NCBI GenBank assembly: GCA_944472135.2 | Contig: OX235262.1 | Coordinates: forward strand, 87,580,903-87,644,902 | Length of the DNA: 64,000 nucleotides | Reading direction: 5' to 3' | From: Trichobilharzia regenti | Lineage: Eukaryota; Platyhelminthes; Trematoda; Strigeidida; Schistosomatidae | In this document: piece by piece, positions 22,603 through 46,759 of the stretch | How the letters are laid out: every line of letters begins with the position of its first letter | Numbering within the stretch: the stretch's first letter is position 1 | Position numbers and translations under genes: made by a program | Notes under the pieces: model-generated | What the model saw: the letters and a program-made list of their open reading frames with translations, nothing else | Database searches by the model: none | What the model was told of the DNA's origin: nothing

Positions 22603-22791
22603 TGTTGTAATTATTTGTAATCGTTGTATTAGTATTTCGAGATGACCGAATTACAAGAATCCAACCAAAACACAGAGAGGGTGGAATTCAGGAATTTGTA
22701 TTTAGCGGAATTATAATGCAATTCATATAAGAAACATACCAACAATCAACAGTAAGCATTTAAACAACACAGAGATAGAAATTGTCAATCA
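22603..22791. repeat. Probable solo LTR, 189 bp
   Basis: TGTTGTAATT ... GTCAATCA, starting TG and ending CA, inserted in the RTE LINE between its codons. The flanks CTAC (22599-22602) and CCAC (22792-22795) look like a 4-bp target duplication with one mismatch. Removing it and the Mutator pair restores the LINE frame (TGG ACT AC|A ACT AAA CTG). The parent retrotransposon was not identified. Confidence 0.45.
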
Positions 22792-22795
22792 CCAC

Positions 22796-23720
22796 AACTA
22801 AACTGCCTCCTAGTTTAGAAATAGGAAGTGAAGTGGTAGAGCACGTTGACCGCTTCACTTATTTGGGAAGTACCATCAGCCAACGCCAACAGGTTGATCT
22901 CTGACGAAATCTCAGCACGGATACAGAGGGCTAGTTTCGCACATGTCAGTTTACGCCGTCTCTGGCGTAGACGTGATATCCGACTGTCGACCAAAGGGCG
23001 GGTGTACTGCTCATCAGCCCGCTATGTACTCCTTTATGGTTGTGAGAACAGGCCATTGAGAATGGAAGACATGAAACGCCTGGCTAGCTGTCTTTGATCA
23101 TAGGTGCCTGCGTTCTATCTCCCGTGGGAAGTGGTATAACAAGGGAAGCTACATTGAGGCTAGGCGTCGAGTGCTAGGTAAGGAGGGAAAATCGGTCGAC
23201 GAAGTTGTGAAGTTACATCAACTGAGATGGTTAGGACATGTGTTACGTATGCCTAGTCATCGCCTTCCTCGACGAGCAATGTTAGCTGACATATGATTAG
23301 GTTGGAAAAGACCTAAAGGTGGTAAAACCAAAACATAGCACCAATCAATGAAATCTACAACAGTTTGTCTAAGGCACGTAGGAAGGTGTAGACTGGCTTC
23401 CTGGTTGGGATCCTTGGGACGGTAATAACCAATGGCTGGAGACAATTGGTGATATGGCTCAAAATCGTTATCAATGGCCAGCGCAGATGCATCCACTCCT
23501 TGTGACTTATGATTTCCAATGAAACTGTTTTGTTCTTCGTTATTACTCCTCCTTTGTCTCACACCTCTGCTTACTGTCTCTAATATACTTTTCTTGTACT
23601 TTCTTCTCTTGCTTTGTGTGCTGCATGGAGTGTGGCGACTTGAACTGCTGCACATATGTGCAAAGTTCTATGTCGAAAACTGACAAACAGACAGTTATAC
23701 AGCTGTCCTTAGGCTCTGGC
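22796..23720 (+). pseudogene. RTE-clade LINE, second segment (3' part)
   Basis: Continuation of the LINE interrupted at 14015. The translation reads through [64 protein letters not shown], then [20 protein letters not shown] and MAQNRYQWP near the end. These blocks belong to the C-terminal region downstream of the RT palm in RTE elements. Frame breaks occur (for example around 22875 and 23090). The LINE 3' end lies near 23700. A related copy lies at 50790-51995. Confidence 0.8.
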
Positions 23721-24688
23721 TGAGAGGCATTTGTTCAATTACACTCAACAGCAAATGGCCAGTTTCATGCAATTCCGCTAATTTCAGCTTTTCCGATCCC
23801 TTATAGCAATCATTTTCTAATCACAAAAATGCATAATTGAACAAGACTTCTCACTGAATAACATGCAGGTTATCTGATACGGACTATGTCACTCCAAATC
23901 ACACTAAGGAACTATTATAATCCACTGTCTTTTATTTATATCCGAAAAAGAACAACATAAACTCCTTCAGTGTGACATCAACTGATTCTTCAAAAAAAGA
24001 TGTGTAATTCTGTTCAACATATCATTGCTTTATATACATAATGTCAATAATTTCTATCACTGGGGATAAGAATACATGAACTAAGCAACGTTCTAGTTGA
24101 TTAAAGACTGCACCTTACTAATATGGATAATACTTTGCATTATTTAGTATAGCAGTTTATACTACGGATTTCCAATATCTTTCTCGCATTACAAAACTGA
24201 TACAAAGTAACTGTTTCCGTGAAATTTATTGAGATAGCTACCATTCACAAGTCAAATGCTTTCGACTAGAGCAATAAACAGCACGTTGCGGGGCCTGAGA
24301 ATTTTGCCACTAGTAACTATCTGACAGTAACTTCCTTATGTTACATAGTACAAGAATCCGCCCATAAAATAATAATGGCGAACTTCTGGATGACGTACTG
24401 AGTTGTCGTTCAACGGGCGTTTCTGTGCACAATGACGTGGTCAAATACTTAGTGGATATCATAAAATTATTTTTTTCACTTTTTCGCACAATCACTACCG
24501 TTATAACCTGTAAAAACATCAAACGCATGAGGAACTTGATTTTGTTACAATGAACTACACGGAAAAATGGCGAACATCGAATGGAGTAGTATGTCCAGTA
24601 ATTGGTATTATTCAGAAGTCTTTCACAGCTATACATGACAAAATAATTGAAAATGCTTCACAAAATAATTCTGTATTGTTTTGAAGGA
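23721..24688. other. Gene-free stretch downstream of PSMC2
   Basis: AT-rich, no coding frame, RNA gene or clear repeat seen. It would include the 3' flank of PSMC2. Confidence 0.45.
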
Positions 24689-24694
24689 TTTATT
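24689..24694 (-). terminator. Possible PSMC2 polyadenylation signal (AATAAA)
   Basis: AATAAA on the minus strand, 20 bp after the PSMC2 stop codon. Position and motif fit a very short 3' UTR, but there is no transcript evidence, and other AATAAA sites lie further downstream. Confidence 0.35.
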
Positions 24695-24714
24695 TTATGC
24701 GAACAAAAATTATA

Positions 24715-37475
<12,761 letters not shown>

Positions 37476-37676
37476 TTTTGCTGTGTAATCAAAATAACCG
37501 AAAATACCGCCGTGGTCCAATGAACAAGTGCCAATTTAAAAACCTGCGAAAAACCTTCTTTACTGAGATAGGGGATATTTTAATGTCTTAATTTCGTTAT
37601 CTCAGCCATTCACGCCATATATTTTTTATGAAACCCATTTATTGTATTCATGTAACCAAGTTTCACTCAGTCGTCG

Positions 37677-38054
37677 TTGGTGTTGCCATCCACAATGAAA
37701 GGGACGACCATGAACTCACGTGCCTTATGCTATGACCATGCTAGTATACGTCCGTTTGAAGAGACGAAAGATATCGGTCAGTTAAGTGGGGATAAACCAA
37801 GTGTGTACGAGACAGTAATTGTTAAATTGACTTGCATGAATAAGGGCATTTCTAGTTTCGAGTTACCATTTGAATGCCATTATCTTTGGTGTAAACTACT
37901 CTGTGTCTACGCTTGGTTGGTCAGATACGTCGCATGTTTGATAGTCATCCACATTCCACGGTACAATGACATGGGTGTGTCACCGTTCAGGATTGAGGAC
38001 ATAGATGGTGGAAGGAAGCCAGCAAATGAACTCTGCGATGATTTTCCAACCTAG
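37677..38054 (+). pseudogene. BEL pre-integrase-like fragment in F
   Basis: A 125-codon frame nearly identical over its last 60 residues to that of fragment C (HYLWCKLLC, YAWLVRYVACLIVIHIPRYN, SPFRIEDIDGGRKPANELC). The N-terminal part is diverged. No catalytic domain. Same role assignment and limits as at 10700-11050. Confidence 0.65.
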
Positions 38055-38057
38055 GGC

Positions 38058-38523
38058 GTCAACCTGAGAAGGGTTGTAGGCGTACTGCTGTAAGTCCAAC
38101 AATTATTCAAGGTAGTACATCGGTGGGTAGTCCGTCGTACTTGGTGTGTTGTTTTGTACATATGTTCATGTTGTACATACTGAATTGGTATCATCTCTCA
38201 TCAATCTGTTGGTTAATTTTGTTTGTGTCCGGGCGTCTTCTACTTGTATCATCAACCTGAGAAGGAATGTAGGCGTACTGCTGTAAGTCCTACAGTTCTT
38301 CAAGGGTAGTTCGTCATGGCAGAATCCACAACATCTGATGTATAGACTGTACATATGTTTGTGTTAAATAATTGAGAGGGTCTCAATTAATGAAACTGCC
38401 CAACCAGCTACAAACGAGGTCTAGTAGAAATTGTTTGTGTCCGGACATTCTTCAACCTATAATCGTCAACCAGAGAAGGTTTTCAGGCGTACTTGTGTAA
38501 GTCCTGCAAATCTTCAAAGGAAC
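38058..38523 (+). other. Three structured repeat motifs of fragment F
   Basis: Copies at about 38058-38112, 38252-38308 and 38465-38521. The second has TGTAGG/CCTACA and the third CAGG/CCTG; the first has one mismatch in helix 2. GTAAGT is kept in all three. Confidence 0.55.
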
Positions 38524-38528
38524 TACAT

Positions 38529-38829
38529 TGTAGCGGTAAATAATTCCCCAAAATTATTGACCACAGCAATCACTCATTGGATGCTGACCACCACTGTTTA
38601 AGTCGACTTGTTTAGCTGAAGGCTTCCGGTCAAGCATCCCCGCCATTTGGTACCCCGTCGTGTCACGTCACGTGCACGATCACTAGCTAGCTAAGCGTTC
38701 GTCTGATGGCTTGTTTTGGTCCCGAAATATATCACTTAGTTTGGACGATCAAATATTGGCTTTTGCTTTGTTGTTGGTACGCGAGAAATTAATTAGAAGT
38801 TGTGAACGAGATATCCGTCAATCATTAAA
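38529..38829 (+). repeat. 5' LTR of the gypsy element
   Basis: Nearly identical to 41645-41946. It ends in ATTAAA just before the probable primer binding site. Confidence 0.85.
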
Positions 38830-38942
38830 CTGGTGAGCCCAACCGCGAACTTCATCCACGATAAATCCGCAGATAACCCCGGTGAGTTCGTTCCATTTTG
38901 TATTTGTTCTTGTACCATATATTATTCGACATAATTTTCGTC

Positions 38943-39770
38943 ATGAGTGATCTTAGTCCCAAGGTCATTCGTATCCGCTCAACTCCTAAAACCATTCAGC
39001 TCGTACCATACTGGCCAGATAATGCTGAAACGTGGTTTCTGCTAGCTGAAGCAGATTTTTGTGAGCATGGGATAACCGATCAACGTTCACAGTTACTTGC
39101 AGTTATTCACGCCCTACCGCGGGAATTCAGCAAGTACGTAACATCACAGATGTTCAGTCCCGAGGTAAGTAACTCGTACGAGTTGCTCAAAGCATCCCTC
39201 CTCAGGAGAAACGTTCTCACGGACCGACAACGTCTAGATGAATTATTTCGTAACATCGAGTTAGGAGATCAGTCAGCCGTGAGCATGCTGACAAGAATGG
39301 AAGAAGTCGTCGGCCAAAGTCAGTTCGACGAAGGACTATTTAGAGAACTCTTCTTAACCAAGCTGCCACAGTCTGTACAGACCGTACTTGTGACACTTCA
39401 GGGTACTGTAATAGAGGACTTAGCTATTACTGCAGATAGGATTCTAGAAATAACTAAACGGTCAGTTCCCGAAATATGCTCGATGACTAAGCAGACTTCG
39501 AGTAAGGATCCTGCAATGATAGAGTTATGCAACTCCATCCAGCAGATGTTTAGGTCGAACATGCATTCTAACTCCTCCGACCGTCGTCCTAAATCTCCTC
39601 AACGCAGGAACTCACGTGGTCGATCTAAGTCCAAACCACGTTCACTGAAAAACCCTGACTGGTGCTGGTACCACAACACCTATGGCCAAGAAGCGAAGTG
39701 TTGCCGTAAGCCTTGTAACTTCGGAAATGTCTCAAAGTCTGTGGGAAACTATCCCGCCGGCACGCGTTAG
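38943..39770 (+). CDS. Gypsy (CsRn1 clade) Gag with CHCC zinc knuckle
   Basis: The ATG at 38943 starts [11 protein letters not shown]; the frame is also open upstream to 38898. A gag core follows with [60 protein letters not shown]. After a basic, serine/arginine-rich stretch ([20 protein letters not shown]) comes a C-terminal [18 protein letters not shown] finger. This CHCC-type knuckle is the signature of the CsRn1/Boudicca clade of Ty3/gypsy. Pol lies in another frame downstream, so a frameshift or equivalent would be needed. The frame has no internal stop. Confidence 0.85.
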   Translation: MSDLSPKVIRIRSTPKTIQLVPYWPDNAETWFLLAEADFCEHGITDQRSQLLAVIHALPREFSKYVTSQMFSPEVSNSYELLKASLLRRNVLTDRQRLDELFRNIELGDQSAVSMLTRMEEVVGQSQFDEGLFRELFLTKLPQSVQTVLVTLQGTVIEDLAITADRILEITKRSVPEICSMTKQTSSKDPAMIELCNSIQQMFRSNMHSNSSDRRPKSPQRRNSRGRSKSKPRSLKNPDWCWYHNTYGQEAKCCRKPCNFGNVSKSVGNYPAGTR

Positions 39771-39784
39771 CGGCAACCGTCGCC

Positions 39785-41146
39785 GGTGGCACTAGCCGCC
39801 TACTTTACATCCATGATGTGATAAGCCAGACTCGATACTTAGTCGACACAGGCGCCGAAGTCAGCGTCCTTCCTGCTACAGCAGCAGATCGACAGAAGGA
39901 ACCTACCTTCAACTTACAGGCTGCAAATGGAAAACCAATCGCAACCTTTGGTAGGAAATACGTCTATCTGAACGTAGGTTTACGCAAACCTATTCGATGG
40001 ATTTTCCTTCTCGCTGACGTTACAATGCCCATCATTGGCACGGACCTACTTAATCATCATGATTTACTCGTAGACGTCCGCCGAAAACGACTGATTGACA
40101 ATACTACTAGTCTGTCTATCAAAGGCATCAGCTACATAGGCCCTAGTTTGTCACCCGTTAAGATAAAGGCAATTCTTGATCCAACTTTTCAACCTATGGT
40201 TGACAAGTATCCGGAACTTAACTGCCCGTCGAACGACCTACCGTGCATAACCAGCAATGTTATGCACCACATCATTACCACAGGACAACCTGTGACATCT
40301 AAAGCACGACGATTAGCTCCTGACAAACTGAGAATCGCCAGGAATGAATTTGACCATATGCTTACCCTTGGCATCATTCGACCTTCGAATAGCCCATGGG
40401 CATCCCCACTTCATATGGTTCCGAAAAAGGATAGCAATGATTGGCGACCCACCGGTGATTACCGGCGAGTGAATGCCAAAACAACCCCTGATTGCTACCC
40501 GTTGCCTCATATACACGACTTGACGGCAACCTTATCCGGCGCGACTATATTCTCCAAAATCGACTTGGTTAAAGCGTATAACCAAATCCCGATGGCAACA
40601 GAAGATATCCCGAAAACGGCTATCATTACGCCTTTCGGACTTTTTGAATTTCTACGTATGCCATTCGGTCTCCGGAATGCAGCCCAAACATTCCAACGCT
40701 TCATTGACGAAGTATTTCGCGGTCTCGACTTTGTATACGCATACTTAGACGACTGCCTCATTGCCAGTCCAGACAAGGAAACTCACCTTAGGCACTTGGA
40801 CTTGGCATTTGACAGGTTACGCCAACATGGTGTTACCATCAATATTCAAAAGTGTCAAATCGGTGTTGACTCACTCGACTTCCTGGGTCACACTATTGAC
40901 TGCAAGGGCATTCGCCCACTGGCTACTAAGGTCGAGGCTATACTGAAACCGGCTTACTTGGAGGGTAATCCTATTAGCATAGAGCTCAACGTACCCCAAA
41001 ATCCACAAGTAACAGAAGATCGTTTAGACATCGATGAAGTCACTAGCACAGCGACAGCTACCGAACCTTCTATCGAGCCTCCCAAGAAAACCCGTTCTGG
41101 ACGCACCGTAAGGTTCCCAGAATATCTGCACACTTATTTGACTTAA
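39785..41146 (+). CDS. Gypsy Pol: protease and reverse transcriptase, RNase H and integrase deleted
   Basis: The frame is open from before 39785 and ends at 41144-41146. Protease: [13 protein letters not shown] (from about 39842) with IIGTDLL as the second protease block. [78 protein letters not shown], catalytic [11 protein letters not shown], and LDFLGHTID. After [12 protein letters not shown] the protein jumps to a proline/serine-rich tail ([29 protein letters not shown]) that normally ends Pol. RNase H and integrase are therefore removed in frame. The RT may be folded and active, but the element cannot integrate by itself. The start is uncertain because Pol is normally made by frameshift. 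Confidence 0.85.
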   Translation, partial: GGTSRLLYIHDVISQTRYLVDTGAEVSVLPATAADRQKEPTFNLQAANGKPIATFGRKYVYLNVGLRKPIRWIFLLADVTMPIIGTDLLNHHDLLVDVRRKRLIDNTTSLSIKGISYIGPSLSPVKIKAILDPTFQPMVDKYPELNCPSNDLPCITSNVMHHIITTGQPVTSKARRLAPDKLRIARNEFDHMLTLGIIRPSNSPWASPLHMVPKKDSNDWRPTGDYRRVNAKTTPDCYPLPHIHDLTATLSGATIFSKIDLVKAYNQIPMATEDIPKTAIITPFGLFEFLRMPFGLRNAAQTFQRFIDEVFRGLDFVYAYLDDCLIASPDKETHLRHLDLAFDRLRQHGVTINIQKCQIGVDSLDFLGHTIDCKGIRPLATKVEAILKPAYLEGNPISIELNVPQNPQVTEDRLDIDEVTSTATATEPSIEPPKKTRSGRTVRFPEYLHTYLT

Positions 41147-41644
41147 CGAAGTCGTGTGATTCACGCAACTCATTCGTTTGTGGTACTGACTATTTTTTTG
41201 ACGTATCAATTTTTTTATATACAGTACCACCGAACACAAAATTTTTTTCTCAACAGTTCATGTAACATACACAAAAAAATTAATTAGATGTATTTTTTTT
41301 CGATGTTCTGAACTTAGCATTATTTTACTGTATAGTAAATGCACATAATTTTTTTAACCAAAAAGCTCATTTCGTACATTTTCCTCGACATGGTTCTTAG
41401 CGTTCTTGTTTTCTTTTCCAGGTGCGACGGGCACTGGACAGGAAACAAACGAAGCACGGAATCCAACGAACAACAACAAGGAAGCTATGTACAAACACCC
41501 TATTAGCATAGGCAGACAAACCAGTAGGCATACGACCAAGCCGCTCGGAAGATTTTTTTCACCCGAAAGGGAACCATCGAGTTTTTTTTACTTCCGGCTG
41601 GTTCTGTCTTAGGGTCCTCACGACCCCACTAGGGGGGAGTGAGC

Positions 41645-41946
41645 TGTAGCGGTAAATAATTCCCCAAAATTATTGACCACAGCAATCACTCATTGGATGC
41701 TGACCACCACTGTTTAAGTCGACTTGTTTAGCTGAAGGCTTCCGGTCAAGCATCCCCGCCATTTGGTACCCCGTCGTGTCACGTCACGTGCACGATCACT
41801 AGTCAGCTAGGCGTTCGTCTGATGGCTTGTTTTGGTCCCGAAATATATCACTTAGTTTGGACGATCAAATATTGGCTTTTGCTTTGTTGTTGGTACGCAA
41901 GAAATTAATTAGAAGTTGGTGAACGAGATATCCGCCAACCTTTAAA
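41645..41946 (+). repeat. 3' LTR of the gypsy element
   Basis: It follows a purine-rich AGGGGGGAGTGAGC stretch and ends TTTAAA next to the ACAT target duplication. Confidence 0.85.
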
Positions 41947-42638
41947 ACATCAAGACATGATCCGCGAGTTTATGGCTACTGTTTGTATATATGTATGGTT
42001 TGTCATATGAATTGGTGTTTTTGGATTCACTGTGCTTACTTTTATTTCGCACCGTGTCTTTTTTCCATAATTTTTTAAAATTGGTCGTCGTGATTACTTC
42101 TGAAGTTGTTTCGAGTTTCCTACATCCGTGAATGAATTGATTGATGTTAGAGACAGCAGATGGGTCGTATACGCCGGGGAGGCTAGGCTATTGCTTAGAA
42201 TGAAATGCATACGGAGATAATTGTTAGCTGCGGTCCCACACGCCGGGGAGGAAGAGTGTAAACGACTGAGGCTCGCATACGTCACCGTTACTAGAACTGA
42301 GGCAGAATGAGTGACAAGCGATTGCAGTGGTGATTGGTAGTGAGTAGATAAGAGGATGTGCGTAGAGTATCGTGAGGTGGTGCTATGGTCACGTTGCATT
42401 CTGCAAGAGTCATTGTAGTAAGTGGCGATTGTGTTGCAAGAGGATGCCTTTAACTGGAAGGCTCAGGTCGTCATTGATGTGTGAGATTGTGCTGTGAGTA
42501 TGCTTGTGGTGTACTGGCTTTTCTGTTTGTTTTCAATTTCAGCTCTGTCCGTGTGACCCAGATTCTCGCAATGGCATCCAAGTCAACGTGTATTGGTCGT
42601 GATGGAAAAAAGGGATGGATCCCATTTATGCCGGGGAG

Positions 42639-42971
42639 TGTCAGTGTAGTTGAAGATTGAACGATCAATTCATGGTTGTTCGCGGAGGCATCAATACGAC
42701 AGTCACCGTCTCATCGGTCGCTGTTCAGAAAGAAGTCAGTAGTAAACCGTCAGAAGTAATATTGTGATTTATTATTGTAATATTTGTTCACAGACCTTAG
42801 TGGAATTATTTTTTATATGTTGGTGTTACAATAAAGAATTCTCGAGTGGCCAATCGGTGTTTTGGTTTTTGCGTCCGTTATTACTAAGCGTTTCTGAGAA
42901 ACTTCAAGGAACAGCGTGAGCCCGAGCGTAGCAAGAGCTGGGCATTAACGGTTTACGAGACGTCGCTGACA
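42639..42971 (+). repeat. 3' LTR of BEL fragment F
   Basis: TGTCAGTGTAGTTGAAG ... GCTGACA, 333 bp, preceded by GCCGGGGAG. Its sequence is closer to the LTRs of A and B than to that of C, although the internal part of F is closer to C, so F may be a recombinant. It abuts gag remnant D directly. Confidence 0.8.
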
Positions 42972-43861
42972 ACAATCTTGTTTGTCTCGCAACTTGTATC
43001 CTATCTGTTTTGAGTGTCCCCCCGAAGCTGTTGCACTCACTAATTTTATATGGATTACTAGACACCATAAATCTTTCTCGACGTCCACTTCTCTGAGACT
43101 TTTTCTTCATAAATGATTGCGTTTTACTCTGAGACTTCTCTATTCTAAGAGAGGGATGAAATATACTGGCAAACTTTCTCATAGCTTGATTGACACTGTC
43201 TTTTACCAGTTTCAGGATACCATCGATATTTGGCTCAGTACGGACATCCTCTATACGAAATCTTTTCTTCACCCACTTCTTTCGCATTCGAGTAGATCCG
43301 TGTCTCTCTCTTACCTCCAGGACAAAATTTGTTTCAGATCACTCAGGAAATTTATGTGTATCAACGTATTCTTGTACGATATCAGATTATCCATAAACTC
43401 AGTGAGTGCCTTGGATTCATCTCCTAATTGAGTACCATCACCTTTGACCGCCTCTAATACGTTCCTTTCAATCATGGAATTTCTTCCGAATCCTTGGCCT
43501 TGTATACTCATAGCCTCAGTATATCCTTCGTTAGTGGGCATGAACTTACAGTACTGTTTAGCTTTTGAAGCAACTCCAGTGCAGTACCTCATCAAATATA
43601 TCAACTTCATTTCATCGTTTTATAAAAGAACTACTCAACCTGATTTCAAACTCCTTTTACAAACTGTGAATAGTTAGCTGGGTTTCCGTCGAAAAACCGC
43701 GGTTCAAATTTAGTGCTATTATTTCTTGACTGCGAAACATGAACGACAGACTCATCATGCTGAGCATCATACATATCATTACAATTAACAAGCAACTCAG
43801 TATTACTTACTTTCCTGCTTGCCTCAAAGATGCTTCGTCCCTTCTTTGGCCCAGGCATCAT
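42972..43861 (-). pseudogene. BEL/Pao gag, broken, fragment D
   Basis: The minus-strand start, MMPGPKKGRSIFEASRKVS, matches the gag start of element B. The frame then breaks at least twice (near 43640 and 43300), with gag blocks FEPRFFDGNPANYSQFVK, LIYLMRYCTG, GFGRNSMIERNVLEAVKGDG and KKWVKKRFRIED split over three frames. It is cut off at 42972 by the LTR of F. A clear pseudogene of a diverged subfamily. Confidence 0.8.
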
Positions 43862-43967
43862 TGAACTTGACCGAAAATTCCGGAAAAGTTCCAGATAATA
43901 CTTGTCTAAAGAAGACTTTCAGGCACCATGAAAGTGGAAAGCAAACTATCCAAATACTATCAGAAAC

Positions 43968-44329
43968 TGTCAGCCAAGTCTCATAAACTGTCAGTGTCCA
44001 GCTCCTACTACGCTGGACTTCACGCTCTCTCTCTCGAAGCCTTTCATAAACGCTTTGTATTAACCAACGCGAAAATCAGAACACTGATTGACGACTCAAG
44101 AATCCTTTATTCTTACGTCAAAATATAACCAACAGTAATGTTATAACACAAGATCTAAGAATGAATGCTAATACAATAAACCACGATAACACTTCTGATA
44201 ATTTTCAACCTTCTTCTGAACATCGAACGATGAGACGATGACTGCCGTATTGATGACCCGTGAAAATTATGGGGTTGGATTTGAGTAAACAACCATGAAT
44301 TGATCGTTCAATCTTGAACTACACTGACG
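43968..44329 (-). repeat. 5' LTR of BEL fragment D
   Basis: On the minus strand it runs from near CGTCAGTG to GGCTGACA. It resembles the LTR at 12225-12592. The gag remnant D lies downstream in the same orientation, so D keeps its 5' LTR, leader and part of gag. Confidence 0.75.
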
Positions 44330-44330
44330 C

Positions 44331-44695
44331 CATCCTATGTGTGGATCACGTTTTCCTAAGGTGTTCAACCTATATATTAGCAGCAGATGGTGGACACAGT
44401 CAAATGCCTTGGAAATTTCAAAGTAGATGACAAGTCCTAGCTGTCTAATGTAACGTCTGCTGGCCATAAAATCAAAGAGTTCTAGGCGGCATGTTCATCA
44501 AGATCTGGATTTTACGAATCCATGTTGGTTCGGACATACAATGTTGCGGCTAATCATATGCTTGAGTAAGTTATCTTTAACTAGTCTCTCCATAATTCTA
44601 GATACTACAGGTGTGATATTGATCGGCCTTTAGTTGTTGACTTCTGTTTTCGAGCCAGATTTGTGTTTAGGCATAATAAATGTTGTTTTCCATGA
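44331..44695 (-). pseudogene. LINE (CR1-like) reverse transcriptase fragment
   Basis: Minus-strand frames with stops give a block like KTTFIMPKHKSGSK, a SRIMERLVKDN-like block, an NQHGF-like block and then VIYFEISKAFDCVHHLLLIY, the RT palm region before the YADD motif in CR1/jockey LINEs. It ends at BEL LTR D. Truncated on both sides and decayed. Confidence 0.65.
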
Positions 44696-44696
44696 T

Positions 44697-46750
44697 GGTT
44701 TGTCACACTCCATTCACATGCGATTTGGATGGTGCATCAGCCACATAGTTCTCCATCCCATACACGTACCTTATATCGCTGTTAAACTGTGATATAAAGT
44801 CAAGGTGACGAATTTTGCATGTAGAGTATTGGTTAGATTTCGAGTTACGTGAGTAAGTCAGAGACTTGTGATCCAAATAGATTATGACTGGTGTACTTTC
44901 TATCATGTAGCAAAAATAGTTAATGGCGAGGTTGGTTGGTTGTGACTCTCTGTCAAGGAGAGAATGCTTTGTTCCCCTAGGAGAGCGCTGTTTATATTTG
45001 AATGTGACAGGTTTACAGACATCGGTAAGTTGATGTACGGCCGCCCCTAAATCAGTATCAGTTACACATCAAATTGTACTGAAATCTTCTGGGGTTTTAG
45101 GTGTATTCAGTGCATCTTGTAGCTGTAGAATAGCACTCGATGTCTCTTCTAACGGCCGAAAGTCACTTAACTTTCTCGTAATTGCTTCAGTCATGGACCG
45201 CAAGTGCTGTGCCTGGTTTGATATGAAACACTTGGAGAAGCTTATCGGCCTCATGAAATTTTAGAGGTGAGTGACCTAACTCCTGAGAATATGCGCCTAT
45301 TATGGCAACGGTACAGTGTAACAGCTCTCAGTAACACGTCTTAGAAACTCTACTGTTCTGTCACTCCGAGTGATTGCCTTGCCGTTATCTTCTAGTTTCA
45401 ATAACGATGTCAGAATCAGATACTCATGTGTTTTTATACGCGGGTTAACAGTTAGTATGCCTTAGTAAACGGCGATCCACTCAACAAGTCATCCATAAGA
45501 CTATGAAAACTTAGTGCGGCATTCTGAAAGCAAAAAAGCAGCCGCACAAATTACATAATCAGAACGGGGAGCGATGACTGTTTCACACATATATTACTTA
45601 GCCACTGGGATACTGCCAAAGACACAGACTAAATATATTCTAGCAAATACTGGAGAGCCCTAGGGACAATCGGTGGAGTCCCAAATGTTAGGTATGATGT
45701 ATCTATCTACGGGGGTGTGCTTATTCAAAGCTTTGTGATGACAACAAGAGCACCGATCGGTTCGACTTTTCTTGGGCATCAAATTTTCTCCTGCTGTTGG
45801 GCGGACACCCAGTGTTACCGAAGTTCAATGCTCGTCGCATTTGGATTCTGAGAGATCAAAAAGCTTTTCAGTTGCTTTTGGAAACTTTACAAAGGAGGAT
45901 TTGTCGCCAGATGATGTGCGTTTGTGGATACCTGCTCTCTCGAGGAGGGCCACGAATACTTGAAATAGGGTTGTTGAAAATTGTGATCTTCCATCTGATG
46001 TAACTGTGGGCGAAACGCTATACTTCGGTGCCTATCGGTCTGGGGAAACTAAGGCTACGTTTACCGCCTCATGTCATCTAGATGGTACACTGTGGCCCTA
46101 CCAGTGAGTCTGTCTATCGCCGTAATGATATGAGTGAGTCCTATTGACGATGGTAATTATTCAAAATAATCTATGTGAACGTGTTGGAAACGCTTAAATT
46201 CAGGTCAAATTTTCATGACTGCTTGATAGGGGGGCTAAGTGCCTTAGAACTTTAACGCTGCAAGCGTTCGCACACGGGAATGGGTATGCCATAATTCCCT
46301 CTTGTCCAAAGAAGACGGTTGCCCATTTGTCTGACGGCACTACACACTCCGCGGTGAGACATTCAGTGAGAGCGTTCGATCAAGGTGCTTCGTCAGACAG
46401 GCACTGAATACTCGTAAATGCATCGAGAGCTACTGTCGCATATGAATACTGAGTCTTTATGACTTTCCGTTGAGGACCTCTTCATGAATAGTCCAACTTT
46501 CTTCGAAAAAACTGGTTTACAAAGGTCATCAGTTTTTCTGCCTTTTCTTCCAGAGGTTTGATTTTCTGGTGTAATACGACTTCCCAAGTAGCCAACCAGT
46601 GCTGTACAAAACACGCATTTTTATGATTAGCGAGCACCACGCATTGTTCGAGACGTCGGACTAAGGTAGTCGGAAAGTATTAAATGGCTAGATTGATCGC
46701 CTAAAGCCTTTTGCCATGTTTAGGATACCTTATGTTGCAGTCGATTGGCG
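44697..46750 (-). pseudogene. Scrambled Ty3/gypsy pol remnants
   Basis: Minus-strand pieces: RNase H-like at 44906-44703 (PVIIYLDHKSLTYSR, SNQYSTCKIRHLDFISQF, a YVYGMENYVADA block); integrase core at about 46195-46010 (RFQHVHIDYF, stop, LPSSIGLTHIITAIDRLTG); an RT/RNase H border-like piece near 46610-46530 (GYLGSRITPENQ). On the minus strand the integrase piece precedes the RNase H piece, the reverse of the usual order, so the region is rearranged or built from several insertions. The segment 45300-45990 was not assigned with confidence. Confidence 0.55.
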
Positions 46751-46759
46751 GATAAATTA

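Larger units (their letters stand above)
38529..41946 (+). mobile_element. Ty3/gypsy retrotransposon, CsRn1/Boudicca-like, internally deleted
   Basis: Two LTRs of about 301 bp (38529-38829 and 41645-41946) begin TGTAGCGGTAAATAATTCCC. ACAT occurs on both sides (38525-38528, 41947-41950) as a 4-bp target duplication. After the 5' LTR comes TGGTGAGCCCAACCGCG (from 38831), a probable primer binding site. gag and a shortened pol follow. GGGGGGAG precedes the 3' LTR as polypurine tract. RNase H and integrase are missing. The LTRs are very similar, so the insertion is relatively recent. Confidence 0.88.
37665..42971 (+). mobile_element. BEL/Pao fragment F, 3' half, split by a gypsy element
   Basis: The left part 37665-38528 and right part 41951-42971 together match fragment C: pre-integrase-like frame, three structured motifs, purine-rich GCCGGGGAG and an LTR. 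The gypsy element 38529-41946 sits inside the non-coding 3' region. The 5' half of F is missing and the fragment starts about 190 bp upstream of the PSMC2 start codon, in the opposite orientation. Confidence 0.8.

Noticed and set aside
45772..46003. A gag-like plus-strand frame (LPKFNARRIW)
   Set aside because: The opening resembles a gypsy gag start, but the rest does not continue the domain and the surrounding gypsy pieces are on the other strand. Too weak to annotate separately.
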